NCBI GenBank assembly: GCA_038184435.1
Contig: CP116227.1
Coordinates: forward strand, 620,001 to 684,000
Length of the DNA: 64,000 bases
Reading direction: 5' to 3'
Source: Nocardioides alkalitolerans
GTDB taxonomy: Bacteria > Actinomycetota > Actinomycetes > Propionibacteriales > Nocardioidaceae
The notes under the pieces are model-generated. The model was not told where the DNA came from, made no database searches, and was given only the letters and a program-made list of their open reading frames with translations. Made by a program: the position numbers and the translations under genes. Positions 22,358 through 30,520 of this stretch are shown here, one piece after another (positions within the stretch are counted from its first letter, which is position 1; the number at the start of each line of letters is the position of its first letter).

Positions 22358-23433
22358 AGCCCCGCGACGACCGCGAGCAGGCCGAGCACGAGCAGTGCGA
22401 GGCCGGGCACGGAGACGCCGCGGCGCGGCGCGGCTGCCGTGCGCTGGCCGCCGCGGTCCACCCGGGTGCCGCCGTCGACCCGGGTCGCGCCCGCGCCGTG
22501 GACCAGGGTGCCTCCGACCTGGGTCGGGGCGCCGTGGGCCGCCGTGACGTCGGTGGGGCCGGACGGCGCCGACCAGCTGACGCCCGCCGGTCCGGTGGTG
22601 TCGAGGGCGAGACGCTGCGGCACGACCACGGGCACGTCGCCGGCGGGCTGGTCGAGGAGCTGCAGCTCGCGGAGCGCGGCGCGCAGCGACCCCGCGTCCG
22701 GGTAGCGGTCGCCCGGCTCCTCGGCGGCGGCCCGCGCCAGCACCGTCACGAGGCGCTCGGCGACGTCCCGCGGCTCGGGGAGAGCGTCGCCGGCCACCGC
22801 GGTGCTGCCCTTCTCGGGGCGCACCCCGGTGAGCATCTCGAGGCCGACGCGGCCCACGGCGTACACGTCCTGGCGGGGGTCGGGGTCGCCCCCGTGCCAC
22901 TGCTCGGGCGCCATGTATCCGGGGGACCCGACGGCCATCGGGCCGTGGGTGAGGCGCGGCTCGTCGACGGGCACGGCGATGCCGAAGTCGGTGAGGCGCA
23001 GGTGGGGCCACCCGGTGCCGGTGGGCTCGAGCAGCAGGTTGGCCGGCTTGACGTCACGGTGGACGACACCGGCGGCGTGGACGGCCTCGAGCGCCTCGAG
23101 CAGCTGGTCGAGCAGCACGCCCACCCACGGCAGCGGCAGCGCGCCCCGCTCCTTGAGGAGGTCGGCGACCGAACCGCCCGCCACGAGGGGCATCGTGAAG
23201 AGGACGCGGTCGTCCATGCCCGCCCACGACTCGGGCGTGACGACGTGGGGGTGGGCGATGCGCACCGACTGCTCCCGCACGAAGCGGAGCAGCGACGCGG
23301 CATCGGACTGGCGGAGGATCTTGGCCGCCTTGACGCGCCCGTCGGAGCGGTCGTGGACCGTCCAGACGGCACCCATGCCGCCCATGCCGATGGGCTCGAT
23401 CAGCTCGTAACGCCCCGCGAAGACCTCACCCAC
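22336..23433 (-). CDS. Serine/threonine protein kinase, membrane-anchored (PknB-like)
   Basis: A 365-residue Hanks-type kinase. Residues 1-265 form the kinase domain: Gly loop GMGGMGAVW, ATP lysine Lys38 in VKAAKIL, catalytic HRDVKPAN (His125, Asp127), DFG, GSPGYMAPEQW and DVYAVGRVGLEML. A Pro/Thr/Gly-rich linker of about 80 residues leads to one transmembrane helix at the very C-terminus (VPGLALLVLGLLAVVAGLYLLLT). There is no extracellular sensor domain such as PASTA. Targets are unknown; the convergent secreted protein is an obvious neighbour. The GTG start at 23433 has a TAGGCT box at 6 bases. Confidence 0.9.
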   Translation of the reverse strand: MGEVFAGRYELIEPIGMGGMGAVWTVHDRSDGRVKAAKILRQSDAASLLRFVREQSVRIAHPHVVTPESWAGMDDRVLFTMPLVAGGSVADLLKERGALPLPWVGVLLDQLLEALEAVHAAGVVHRDVKPANLLLEPTGTGWPHLRLTDFGIAVPVDEPRLTHGPMAVGSPGYMAPEQWHGGDPDPRQDVYAVGRVGLEMLTGVRPEKGSTAVAGDALPEPRDVAERLVTVLARAAAEEPGDRYPDAGSLRAALRELQLLDQPAGDVPVVVPQRLALDTTGPAGVSWSAPSGPTDVTAAHGAPTQVGGTLVHGAGATRVDGGTRVDRGGQRTAAAPRRGVSVPGLALLVLGLLAVVAGLYLLLTA

Positions 23434-23439
23434 GCGCCC

Positions 23440-23445
23440 AGCCTA
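23440..23445 (-). promoter_or_regulatory. -10 box TAGGCT of the kinase gene
   Basis: TAGGCT on the minus strand is 6 bases before GTG 23433, predicting a leaderless GTG transcript. Confidence 0.45.
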
Positions 23446-23465
23446 GGCCGTGCGGGGCCTCCGGC

Positions 23466-24251
23466 TCAGCCGACCCGCAGCGTCTGCCCGGTCAGACCCG
23501 CCGCGCCGGCGCTCGCGAGGAACTGCACGAGATCGACGACGGCGGCGCGCGTGGCCTCGGTGAGGCTGCCGCGCACGCGGCGGGGCCGGGCCAGCAGCGT
23601 GCCCGAGGTGCGCGGGGCGTGGCGCTCGATCTGCACGTGGTACGCCGGACCCTGCGTCGGGGTGGCCAGGCACCCGTTCACCCGCACCCCGTGGCGCTCC
23701 ATGCCGTCAGCGAGGTCACCGACCGCCCGCACGAACGTGTCCTCCGCCTCCGGGCCGTCCCCGCCGAGCGCCCACCACCGAGCGGCGGCGGGGGTGAGGA
23801 CGACCGCGCCGCCGCCCTGCGCGGCGCTCGTCGACAGGGCCGGACGAAGGCGACGCACGGCCTGCGCGGGGCCGGCCAGGCCGAGCCGGCACGCCTCGAC
23901 GACGAACTCGCGGTCCGCGTGCCCGAGGTGGCGCGGCAGCTCCGGCGCCGCGGCGACGACGAGCGCGTCCAGCCGGTCCGTGCCGGACGCGAAGTCGACG
24001 ATCGCCTCCGGGTGGTCGAGCGCGAGGGGGCGGTAGCGGAACCGCGAGAGGTCGGCGTCGTAGAAGCCGGTGAGGTGCTGGGCGCCGGTGACGGTCACCT
24101 CGGCACCCGCGTCGGCGAAGGCGTGGGCGATCGCCAGGCCCGTGCCCTGGGTGCCGCCCAGGACGGCGACCCGGTGGCCGGAGTAGTCGTAGCGGGGGTA
24201 GTTCAACGCGGTCCCTGTCTTCCCGAGATGTCGACGAGGAGCGACCATCAT
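23466..24251 (-). CDS. Short-chain dehydrogenase-fold protein lacking the catalytic Tyr/Lys
   Basis: A 261-residue SDR. The Rossmann start is intact (HRVAVLGGTQGTGLAIAHAFADAGAEVTV), and RHGVRVN and the C-terminal LTGQTLRVG match. The catalytic region, however, reads VVLTPAAARWWALGGDGPEAEDTF: no Ser-Tyr-xxx-Lys can be aligned, so ordinary SDR oxidoreduction is unlikely. This suggests a non-catalytic NAD(P)-binding or sensor protein, similar in logic to NmrA-type proteins. The double ATG at 24251/24248 is used as start; a TTG at 24207 before AACTACCCCC is an alternative. It is divergent from the YbbN-like gene and cotranscribed with nothing obvious. Confidence 0.7.
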   Translation of the reverse strand: MMVAPRRHLGKTGTALNYPRYDYSGHRVAVLGGTQGTGLAIAHAFADAGAEVTVTGAQHLTGFYDADLSRFRYRPLALDHPEAIVDFASGTDRLDALVVAAAPELPRHLGHADREFVVEACRLGLAGPAQAVRRLRPALSTSAAQGGGAVVLTPAAARWWALGGDGPEAEDTFVRAVGDLADGMERHGVRVNGCLATPTQGPAYHVQIERHAPRTSGTLLARPRRVRGSLTEATRAAVVDLVQFLASAGAAGLTGQTLRVG

Positions 24252-24329
24252 GCACGACCCGCTCCGCGGTGGTCACCCTCCGGACGCCCTCCCGGCACGT
24301 CCGTCGGACGATCCGCCACAATGGCGCCC

Positions 24330-25322
24330 ATGACGCAGCGACCGTTCTCCCGTCCTGGTGCGATCGACCTGTCGAGCCTCAAGCGTCCGGCGGGCGCCCC
24401 GGCCCCCGGATCCGCTCCGGGCGGGCCCGGCGGTGCTCCCGGCGGTGCTCCCGGTGGTGCTCCCGGTGGACCGTCCGGTGGCGAGGGCGGCGTGGTCGCG
24501 CCGTACGCGCTGACCGTCGACGAGCAGAACTTCCAGACGGTGCTGGAGTCGTCGCGCACCGCTCCCGTGCTGCTCGTCTTCTTCTCGCGCACGCGGATGC
24601 CGGAGAGCGGCCAGCTCGCCGACGACCTCGCCGCGCTGTCGAGCGAGTTCGAGGGCCGGTTCCTCCTCGGCCTCGTCGACATCGACGCGACGCCCCAGAT
24701 CGCGCAGGCGATGCAGATCCCGTCGATCCCGCTCGTGGTCGCCGTGCTCGACGGGCGGCCGATGCCGCTGTTCCAGGACGTCGTGCCGCTCGAGGAGCTG
24801 CGGGCCGCGCTCACCCAGGTGATGCAGCAGCTGGTGGCCCAGGGCGTGACGAGCCGGCACCAGCCCCGCTCGGCCGCCCCGGTCGCCGACGGTGACGACG
24901 AGCCCGCCCTCGACCCGCGCTTCGCGGCTGCCGAGGACGCGATCGCGTCGGGCGACGCGGCGGCGGCGGTGGCGGAGTACGAGAAGCTCGTCGCCGCCAA
25001 CCCCGCCGACGCCGAGGCGGCGGTCGGCCTCGCCCGCGCCAAGCTCCTGCAGCGCACGGCCGACGCCGACCTCAACGCCGCCCGCGCGGCGGCCGCCGCG
25101 GCGCCCGAGGACGTCGACGCCCAGCTCCTCGTCGCCGACCTCGACCTGCTCGGCGGGCACGTCGACGACGCGTTCGCCCGGCTCATCGACGTCGTGCGCC
25201 GCACGGCGGGTGACGAGCGTGAGCGCGCCCGGCAGCACCTCGTCGAGCTCTTCGGCGTCGTCGGCAACGGCGACCCGCGGGTGGCCCGGGGCCGCCAGCA
25301 GCTGGCGTCCGCACTGTTCTGA
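24330..25322 (+). CDS. YbbN-like thioredoxin-fold/TPR protein without CxxC
   Basis: A 330-residue protein. Residues 1-55 are disordered with a GGAPGGAPGGAPGG stretch encoded by near-perfect 12-bp repeats. Residues about 65-165 form a thioredoxin-like domain in which the CxxC is replaced by SRTRMPES, so it has no disulfide chemistry. Residues about 195-330 are TPR-like helices (DPRFAAAEDAIASGDAAAAVAEYEKLVAANP, LLVADLDLLGGHVDDAFARLIDVVR). E. coli YbbN acts as a chaperone-linked thioredoxin-like protein; actinobacterial forms are assumed holdases. I prefer ATG 24330 (MTQRPFSRPGA) to ATG 24321, because CACAAT precedes it by 7 bases as in leaderless starts. Confidence 0.82.
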   Translation: MTQRPFSRPGAIDLSSLKRPAGAPAPGSAPGGPGGAPGGAPGGAPGGPSGGEGGVVAPYALTVDEQNFQTVLESSRTAPVLLVFFSRTRMPESGQLADDLAALSSEFEGRFLLGLVDIDATPQIAQAMQIPSIPLVVAVLDGRPMPLFQDVVPLEELRAALTQVMQQLVAQGVTSRHQPRSAAPVADGDDEPALDPRFAAAEDAIASGDAAAAVAEYEKLVAANPADAEAAVGLARAKLLQRTADADLNAARAAAAAAPEDVDAQLLVADLDLLGGHVDDAFARLIDVVRRTAGDERERARQHLVELFGVVGNGDPRVARGRQQLASALF

Positions 25323-25348
25323 TCGCTGGCCGGCGGGGCTCGCTCCCG

Positions 25349-25394
25349 GACGTCATGCGAACCGCCGGCTGGGGGCGCCGGGGCGCATGACGTC
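25349..25394. repeat. 46-bp dyad repeat, copy 2
   Basis: Left arm GACGTCATGCG (25349-25359), 24-bp centre, right arm CGCATGACGTC (25384-25394); both arms perfect. Confidence 0.8.
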
Positions 25395-25501
25395 TCGAGT
25401 GGGGGACGGCGGCGGGCCGGGCGGTGGGCGCGGAAATGTGCGGTCGGGGGTGGTCCGGCTCGGTCGGGGGTGCACCAGGCGCACAGTTCGGAGAGTCTCC
25501 G

Positions 25502-25547
25502 GACGTCATGCAAGTCGCGGGCCGGGGGAGCCGGAGCGCATGACGTC
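25502..25547. repeat. 46-bp dyad repeat, copy 3
   Basis: Left arm GACGTCATGCA (25502-25512, last base differs), 24-bp centre, right arm CGCATGACGTC (25537-25547). Confidence 0.75.
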
Positions 25548-25599
25548 TCGAGTGGGGGACGGCGGCGGGCCGGGCGCTGAGGTGGTCGGGCGCCGCGAG

Positions 25600-26505
25600 T
25601 CAGGTCCCGGCGGCCCAGCTGCGGCGCAGCTCGTCGACCACCGCGGCCACGGCGGGCGACCCGGCGAGGGTGCGCCGGTGCAGCACCGTGACGGTGCGGG
25701 TCGGTGCCGGGTCGGTGACGCCCAGCGCCACCAGGTCGTCGCCCAGCGGGGCCCGGCCGAGGCGGGGCACCAGCGCGGTGCCGAGCCCGGCGGAGACCAG
25801 CGCCAGGTGGCACTCGAACTCCCGTGACTGGTGGGCGATCCGCGGTCGCCGCCCGGTGCCGTCGTGCATGCGCTCGAGCCACTGGCGGCAGATGGTGCCG
25901 GGCGGGGTGGCGATCCACTCCTCGTCCGCGAGGTCGGCGGCGGTGACGCTGCCGCGCCCCGCGAGGGGGTGGTCGCGCCGCACGATGGCGTGCGCGGGGT
26001 CGTGGCCGAGCTCGGTGGCCACCACGTGCTCCGGGACCGCGAGCGCGACGTCGCCCCAGGCGTGGGCGACGGCGACCTCGACCCGGCCGCGGGCGACGAG
26101 GTCGACGGCGTCCCAGGGCTCCTCCTCGCTGAGCGTGATCCGCAGGTCGGGGTGGGCGTCGAGGAGACGCCGGGTCACCGGCGCGGCGAGGCCGCGCATC
26201 GCGGTGGAGAAGAAGGCGAGGCGCACGTGTCCCGCGACCGTGCGGGAGTAGGCGTGCAGGTCGGCCTCGACACGTTCGAGGTCGGCGAGCACGCGGGCGC
26301 CGTCGTCGACGAGGCGCCGCCCGGCTCCGGTGAGCAGCACCCCGCGGCCGACGCGCTCGAGCAACGCCACGCCGGCCTGCTTCTCGAGGCGCTTCACCTG
26401 CTGCGAGACCGCGCTGGGCGTGAAGCCGAGGGCGTCGGCCGCGGCGACGACCGAGCCGTGCTCGTCGACGGCGCGGAGGGACTGGAGTGCACCGAGGTCG
26501 ATCAT
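25600..26505 (-). CDS. LysR-family transcriptional regulator
   Basis: A 301-residue LysR regulator. The winged helix-turn-helix is at residues 1-60 (LGALQSLRAVDEHGSVVAAADALGFTPSAVSQQVKRLEKQAGVALLER), and the effector domain follows. The opening MIDLGALQSL and SVVAAADALGFTPSAVSQQ match the class of actinobacterial LysR proteins that control adjacent exporters. It is divergent from an EamA permease with 73 bases between the start codons, so it probably regulates that gene and itself. The ligand is unknown. ATG 26505 has TACGGT 6 bases upstream. Confidence 0.88.
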   Translation of the reverse strand: MIDLGALQSLRAVDEHGSVVAAADALGFTPSAVSQQVKRLEKQAGVALLERVGRGVLLTGAGRRLVDDGARVLADLERVEADLHAYSRTVAGHVRLAFFSTAMRGLAAPVTRRLLDAHPDLRITLSEEEPWDAVDLVARGRVEVAVAHAWGDVALAVPEHVVATELGHDPAHAIVRRDHPLAGRGSVTAADLADEEWIATPPGTICRQWLERMHDGTGRRPRIAHQSREFECHLALVSAGLGTALVPRLGRAPLGDDLVALGVTDPAPTRTVTVLHRRTLAGSPAVAAVVDELRRSWAAGT

Positions 26506-26511
26506 GAAGCG

Positions 26512-26517
26512 ACCGTA
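26512..26517 (-). promoter_or_regulatory. -10 box TACGGT of the LysR gene
   Basis: TACGGT on the minus strand is 6 bases before ATG 26505. The AT-rich piece 26517-26540 (ACAACGTTTCGTGCGTGATCA) is where a LysR T-N11-A site would be expected. Confidence 0.45.
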
Positions 26518-26578
26518 CAACGTTTCGTGCGTGATCATTCGCTGGTGCTGCACGGTCGGTCGCCCCGAGCATGGACCC

Positions 26579-27529
26579 ATGAGCCGTCGTGACGCGCTGC
26601 TGGCGCTGCTGGTCGCCCTGCTGTGGGGCTTCAACTTCGTCGTCATCGAGTGGGGGATGGTCGGCATCCCGCCGCTGCTCTTCCTCGCGCTGCGCTTCAC
26701 CGTCGTCGTCCTGCCCGCCGTGCTCCTCGTGCCGCGGCCCGACCTGCCCTGGACCGCCGTCGCCCGCGTCGGGCTGCTCATGTCCCTGGGCCAGTTCGGG
26801 TTCCTGTACGCCGCGATGCACGCCGGCATGCCGCCGGGCCTGGCCGCGCTCGTGCTCCAGGCCCAGGTGCTGCTCACGATCGTCATCGCGGCCGGCGTGC
26901 TGGGGGAGCGGCCCAGTGCCCGCCAGGGCGTCGGGGTGCTGGTCGGCAGCCTCGGCCTCGCGGTCGTCGCGGTCGGTCGCGACGTGACCACCCCGCTCCC
27001 GGCGCTGCTGCTGTGCCTCGCCGGCGCGCTGTCGTGGGCGGCGGGCAACGTGGCCGCCCGGGCGGCGGGCGCCTCCGGCGGTCTTTCCCTGACGGTGTGG
27101 TCGGCGCTCGTCGTACCCGTGCCGGCGCTGGGGCTGTCCCTCCTCCTCGACGGCCCCGCGGCGGTCGCGTCCGGCATCGCCGCGATCGGGGTGCCGGCGT
27201 TGCTGTCGACCCTCTACACGGCCGTGCTGTCCTCGCTCGTGGGCTACGGCATCTTCACCGCGCTGCTCGGTCGGTACCCCGCCGGGAAGGTCGTGCCGTG
27301 GATCCTGCTCGTGCCCCCGGTCGCCATGGGCTCGGCGTGGCTGCTGCTCGGCGACCGGCCGGCGTCGCTCGAGGTCGTCGGCGGGCTGGTGCTGCTCGCC
27401 GGTGCGGCGGTCGCGCTGCTCCCGACGCGGCGGCGCGGGACGGACCCCGTGCCCGTCCCGGCGGAGGGGGTGGCGCCGGTGCTTCAGCCCTCGGGGGAGT
27501 CGGTGCCGTGCCGTCCGGACTCGGTGTAG
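26579..27529 (+). CDS. EamA-family permease
   Basis: A 316-residue DMT-superfamily transporter: two EamA repeats with ten TM segments, starting LLALLVALLWGFNFVVIEWGM and ending LEVVGGLVLLAGAAVALLP. VIEWG, AALVLQAQVLLTIVIAAGVLGERP, YTAVLSSLVGYGIF and GKVVPWILLVPPVAMGSAWLLLGDRP are typical of the amino-acid/metabolite exporter branch. The divergent LysR gene suggests substrate-induced export. The tail (residues 285-316) is Pro-rich and overlaps the convergent NUDIX gene by 46 bases, so the gene pair is closely packed. The substrate is unknown. Confidence 0.86.
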   Translation: MSRRDALLALLVALLWGFNFVVIEWGMVGIPPLLFLALRFTVVVLPAVLLVPRPDLPWTAVARVGLLMSLGQFGFLYAAMHAGMPPGLAALVLQAQVLLTIVIAAGVLGERPSARQGVGVLVGSLGLAVVAVGRDVTTPLPALLLCLAGALSWAAGNVAARAAGASGGLSLTVWSALVVPVPALGLSLLLDGPAAVASGIAAIGVPALLSTLYTAVLSSLVGYGIFTALLGRYPAGKVVPWILLVPPVAMGSAWLLLGDRPASLEVVGGLVLLAGAAVALLPTRRRGTDPVPVPAEGVAPVLQPSGESVPCRPDSV

Positions 27530-28296
27530 GCCGGCGCGCCGCCGCCCAGGTTCTCCAGCGCCGCGACGACGCGGCGGGCGGTGAAGTCGGCGCAGCGCTC
27601 GAGGACCTCCTCGGGCGTGCAGAAGGCGATCCCCTTGATCTCCTTCTCCTCCTTCACGACACGGGACACGAGGTCCGCGCCGTCGTGGACGCCGCCGTCG
27701 AACACGAGGGTCACGGCGTCGTCCCAGCCGCTCCACGGCGGCAGCCAGTCGGTGAGGAGCAGCCGGCCCGCCGGGATGTCCAGGGCCAGCTCCTCGCGCA
27801 CCTCGCGCGAGGTCGCCAGCTGCGGTGACTCGTTGACCTCGACGACACCGCCGGGGAGGTCCCAGTCGCGCTTGTAGGTGAGCTGGCAGAGCAGCACCCG
27901 ACCCTCGTGGTCGCGCACCAGCATCTGGCCGATCGCGCGCTTGCGGGGCAGGAACGAGTTCAGCAGCGCGCGGAAGCCCTCGGGTGCGTCGGCCGGCACG
28001 TCGTCGGCGAGGCGGGCGTAGAGCACGTGGTCGACCGGACCCTCCGGCAGCGGGATGCCGCGCAGCACGCCCTCGCGGCGCAGGCCCGACCAGGTGGCCA
28101 CCCGCTGCCCGAGCGCGTCGTCGGCGCGCACCCGCGCCTCGACCCGCGCGTGGTCGACGAGCGCGGTCTCGACCGCGGTGCGCACGAGCCCGACGGCCGC
28201 GGTCCAGCCCTGGTCGGTGACGGAGGAGCCCCACGTGACGTGCGCGACGCCCGGCGAGAGCGTGGTGACCGACACGGGGGCGGGGGCGGCACTCAC
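27484..28296 (-). CDS. NUDIX hydrolase with an N-terminal acetyltransferase-like segment
   Basis: A 270-residue protein. The Nudix box GGVVEVNESPQLATSREVREEL (G-x5-E-x7-REVxEE) is at about residues 154-175, preceded by LLCQLTYKRDWDLP. The N-terminal third (TAAVGLVRTAVETALVDHARVEARVRADDALGQRVATWSGLRREG) resembles the C-terminal half of a GNAT acetyltransferase and is likely a remnant or a substrate-recognition part. NUDIX enzymes cleave nucleoside diphosphates linked to another group; the substrate is not predictable. The GTG at 28296 is preferred over 28305 because TAGGGT is 7 bases before it. Confidence 0.85.
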   Translation of the reverse strand: MSAAPAPVSVTTLSPGVAHVTWGSSVTDQGWTAAVGLVRTAVETALVDHARVEARVRADDALGQRVATWSGLRREGVLRGIPLPEGPVDHVLYARLADDVPADAPEGFRALLNSFLPRKRAIGQMLVRDHEGRVLLCQLTYKRDWDLPGGVVEVNESPQLATSREVREELALDIPAGRLLLTDWLPPWSGWDDAVTLVFDGGVHDGADLVSRVVKEEKEIKGIAFCTPEEVLERCADFTARRVVAALENLGGGAPAYTESGRHGTDSPEG

Positions 28297-28303
28297 GGAC
28301 GCC

Positions 28304-28309
28304 ACCCTA
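28304..28309 (-). promoter_or_regulatory. -10 box TAGGGT of the NUDIX gene
   Basis: TAGGGT on the minus strand, 7 bases before GTG 28296; it selects this start over the GTG at 28305, which would overlap the box. Confidence 0.45.
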
Positions 28310-28327
28310 CCGACCTGGCGGAGGCGG

Positions 28328-30520
28328 TCAGACCTTCCGGAACCACACGCACGCCAGCGGCGGTACGACGATGTCGGCGTGGGCCGGCTGGCCGTGGTGG
28401 TCGCCCGCGACGGCCTCGACGGCGCCCAGGTTGCCGACCCCGGAGCCGGTGTAGCCCTCCGCGTCGGTGTTGAGCACCTCCTCCCAACGGCCCTCGCTCG
28501 GCAGGCCCAGCCGGAAGTCCCGGTGCGGCACGGCGGAGAAGTTGGCCACGCAGACGACGTCCGGTGCGCCCGGCGTGCGCCGCACGAAGGAGAACGTGTT
28601 GCGGGCCGCGTCGTTGGCGTCGATCCAGGAGAACCCCGACGGGTCGTTGTCGCTGCCGAACAGGGCGGGGGAGGCGGCGTACACGTGGTTGAGGTCGCGC
28701 ACGAGCGACTGCACGCCGCGGTGCTCCGGGTGGTCGAGCAGCCACCAGTCGAGCTCCCGGGCCTCCGCCCACTCCGACTCCTGCCCCAGCTCGCAGCCCA
28801 TGAAGAGCAGCTGCTTGCCCGGGTGGGCCCACATGAAGGCCAGGTAGGCCCGCAGGTTCGCGAGCTGGCGCCACCGGTCGCCCGGCATCTTGCGCAGCAG
28901 CGAGCCCTTCCCGTGCACGACCTCGTCGTGGCTGATCGGCAGCACGAAGTTCTCGGAGAAGGCGTAGACGAGCGAGAACGTCAGCTCGCCGTGGTGGTAG
29001 GACCGGTGCACCGGGTCGTGGGCCACGTAGCCCAGCGAGTCGTGCATCCACCCCATGTTCCACTTGAACCCGAAGCCGAGCCCGTCGCTGCTCGTCGGCT
29101 TCGTGACCCCCGGCCACGAGGTCGACTCCTCGGCGATCATGACCGCGCCGGGCACCCGCTTGTAGACGGTCGCGTTGGTCTCCTGCAGCAGTTGCACCGC
29201 CTCGAGGTTCTCGCGGCCGCCGTGGACGTTGGGCGTCCACTCGCCCTCCTCGCGCGAGTAGTCGAGGTAGAGCATCGAGGCCACCCCGTCGACGCGCAGG
29301 CCGTCGGCGTGGAACTCCTCGAGCCAGAAGAGCGCGTTCGCCACGAGGAAGTTGCGCACCTCGCGCCGACCGAAGTTGAAGATGTGGCTGCCCCACTCCT
29401 TGTGCCAGCCGCGCTGGGGGTTGGGGTCCTCGTACAGCGGCGTGCCGTCGAAGCGCGCCAGCGCCCACTCGTCGGTGGCGAAGTGGCCGGGCACCCAGTC
29501 GAGGATGACGCCGATCCCGGCCTGGTGCAGCCGGTCGACGAGGCGCTTGAAGCCGTCGGGGTCGCCGAAGCGCGCGTCCGTCGCGTAGTACGACGTCACG
29601 TGGTAGCCCCACGAGCCGCCGAACGGGTGCTGCATGACGGGCATCAGCTCGACGTGCGTGAACCCGAGGTCGGCCAGGTAGGGCACCAGCTCGTCGGCCA
29701 GCTCGTCGTAGGACCGCCCGCGGCGCCACGAGGCCAGGTGGAGCTCGTAGATCGACATGGCCTCCTCGACCGGCTGCTTGCCGGCGCGGGCCGTCATCCA
29801 CTCGTCGTCGTGCCACTCGTGGTGCGAGGTGTGCACGACCGACGCGGTGCGGGGGGCGACCTCGGTGTGGAACGCCAGCGGGTCCGCCTTCTCCCGCCAC
29901 ACGCCGTCGGCCCCGAGCACGTCGAGCTTGTAGCGCGCACCGGCGCCGACGCCCGGCAGGAACAGCTCCCACACCCCGGACACGCCGAGCTGGCGCATCG
30001 GCAGCTCCCGCGAGTCCCAGGACGAGAAGTCGCCCTTGACCCGTACGGCGCGGGCCTGGGGCGCCCAGACCGCGAACGACGTGCCGTGCACGTCGCCGAG
30101 CGCGCCGGGGTAGTGGCGCACGTGGGCGCCGAGCACCGTCCAGAGCTGCTCGTGCCGGCCCTCGTTGACGAGGTGGAGGTCCGTCTCGCCGAGCGTGGGG
30201 AGGAACCGGTAGGGGTCGTCGACCTCGACGGGCTCCTCCTCGCCGTACGCGATGCGGAGGCGGTAGTCGGGCACGTCGGCGACGGGCAGCACGCCGACCC
30301 AGATCCCGCCCCGCTCGTGGGTGAGCGGCACGCGGCCGCCGGCGTGGACGACCTCGACGGCGGTGGCGAGGTGCCGGAGCACCCGCACCGTCACCGCGCC
30401 GTCGTGCACGTGGGGGCCGAGCACGGTGTGCGGGTCTCCGTGCTCGCCGGCGACGAGGAGCTCCAGCTCCGCGACGTCGACGGGTGCGGGTCCCGGGGTC
30501 GGGCTCGAGGGGGAGGTCAT
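28328..30520 (-). CDS. glgB: 1,4-alpha-glucan branching enzyme GlgB
   Basis: A 730-residue GH13 branching enzyme. The N-terminal CBM48 part is at about residues 110-220 (FAVWAPQARAVRVKGDFSSW), then the barrel with YELHLASWRR, HVELMPVMQHPFGGSWGYH, VILDWVPGHFATD, nucleophile Asp in GLRVDGVASM (about residue 410), acid Glu in IAEESTSWP, and LPISHDEVVHGKGSL. GlgB makes alpha-1,6 branches in glycogen or alpha-glucan. It is the last gene of glgE-treS-mak-glgB; its ATG overlaps the mak stop by four bases (ATGA). An additional N-terminal region of about 100 residues is usual for the actinobacterial form. Confidence 0.95.
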   Translation of the reverse strand: MTSPSSPTPGPAPVDVAELELLVAGEHGDPHTVLGPHVHDGAVTVRVLRHLATAVEVVHAGGRVPLTHERGGIWVGVLPVADVPDYRLRIAYGEEEPVEVDDPYRFLPTLGETDLHLVNEGRHEQLWTVLGAHVRHYPGALGDVHGTSFAVWAPQARAVRVKGDFSSWDSRELPMRQLGVSGVWELFLPGVGAGARYKLDVLGADGVWREKADPLAFHTEVAPRTASVVHTSHHEWHDDEWMTARAGKQPVEEAMSIYELHLASWRRGRSYDELADELVPYLADLGFTHVELMPVMQHPFGGSWGYHVTSYYATDARFGDPDGFKRLVDRLHQAGIGVILDWVPGHFATDEWALARFDGTPLYEDPNPQRGWHKEWGSHIFNFGRREVRNFLVANALFWLEEFHADGLRVDGVASMLYLDYSREEGEWTPNVHGGRENLEAVQLLQETNATVYKRVPGAVMIAEESTSWPGVTKPTSSDGLGFGFKWNMGWMHDSLGYVAHDPVHRSYHHGELTFSLVYAFSENFVLPISHDEVVHGKGSLLRKMPGDRWRQLANLRAYLAFMWAHPGKQLLFMGCELGQESEWAEARELDWWLLDHPEHRGVQSLVRDLNHVYAASPALFGSDNDPSGFSWIDANDAARNTFSFVRRTPGAPDVVCVANFSAVPHRDFRLGLPSEGRWEEVLNTDAEGYTGSGVGNLGAVEAVAGDHHGQPAHADIVVPPLACVWFRKV

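Larger units (their letters stand above)
25346..25576. repeat. Tandem pair of about 77-bp repeats, period 153 bp
   Basis: Copies at 25346-25422 and 25499-25576 share the left arm and a longer right block from CGCATGACGTCTCGAGTGGG to GGGCCGGGCG. The gap between them (25423-25498) contains GGTCGGGGGTG twice. This is the content of the 277-base gap between the YbbN-like and LysR genes; no open frame is convincing there. Confidence 0.75.

Noticed and set aside
24248..28234. 1328-codon minus-strand open frame
   Set aside because: It is a high-GC shadow: Arg/Pro/Ala-rich without domains, covering several real genes on both strands.
28297..28305. GTG 28305 as the NUDIX start
   Set aside because: It overlaps the TAGGGT box that fits GTG 28296 by the 7-base rule.
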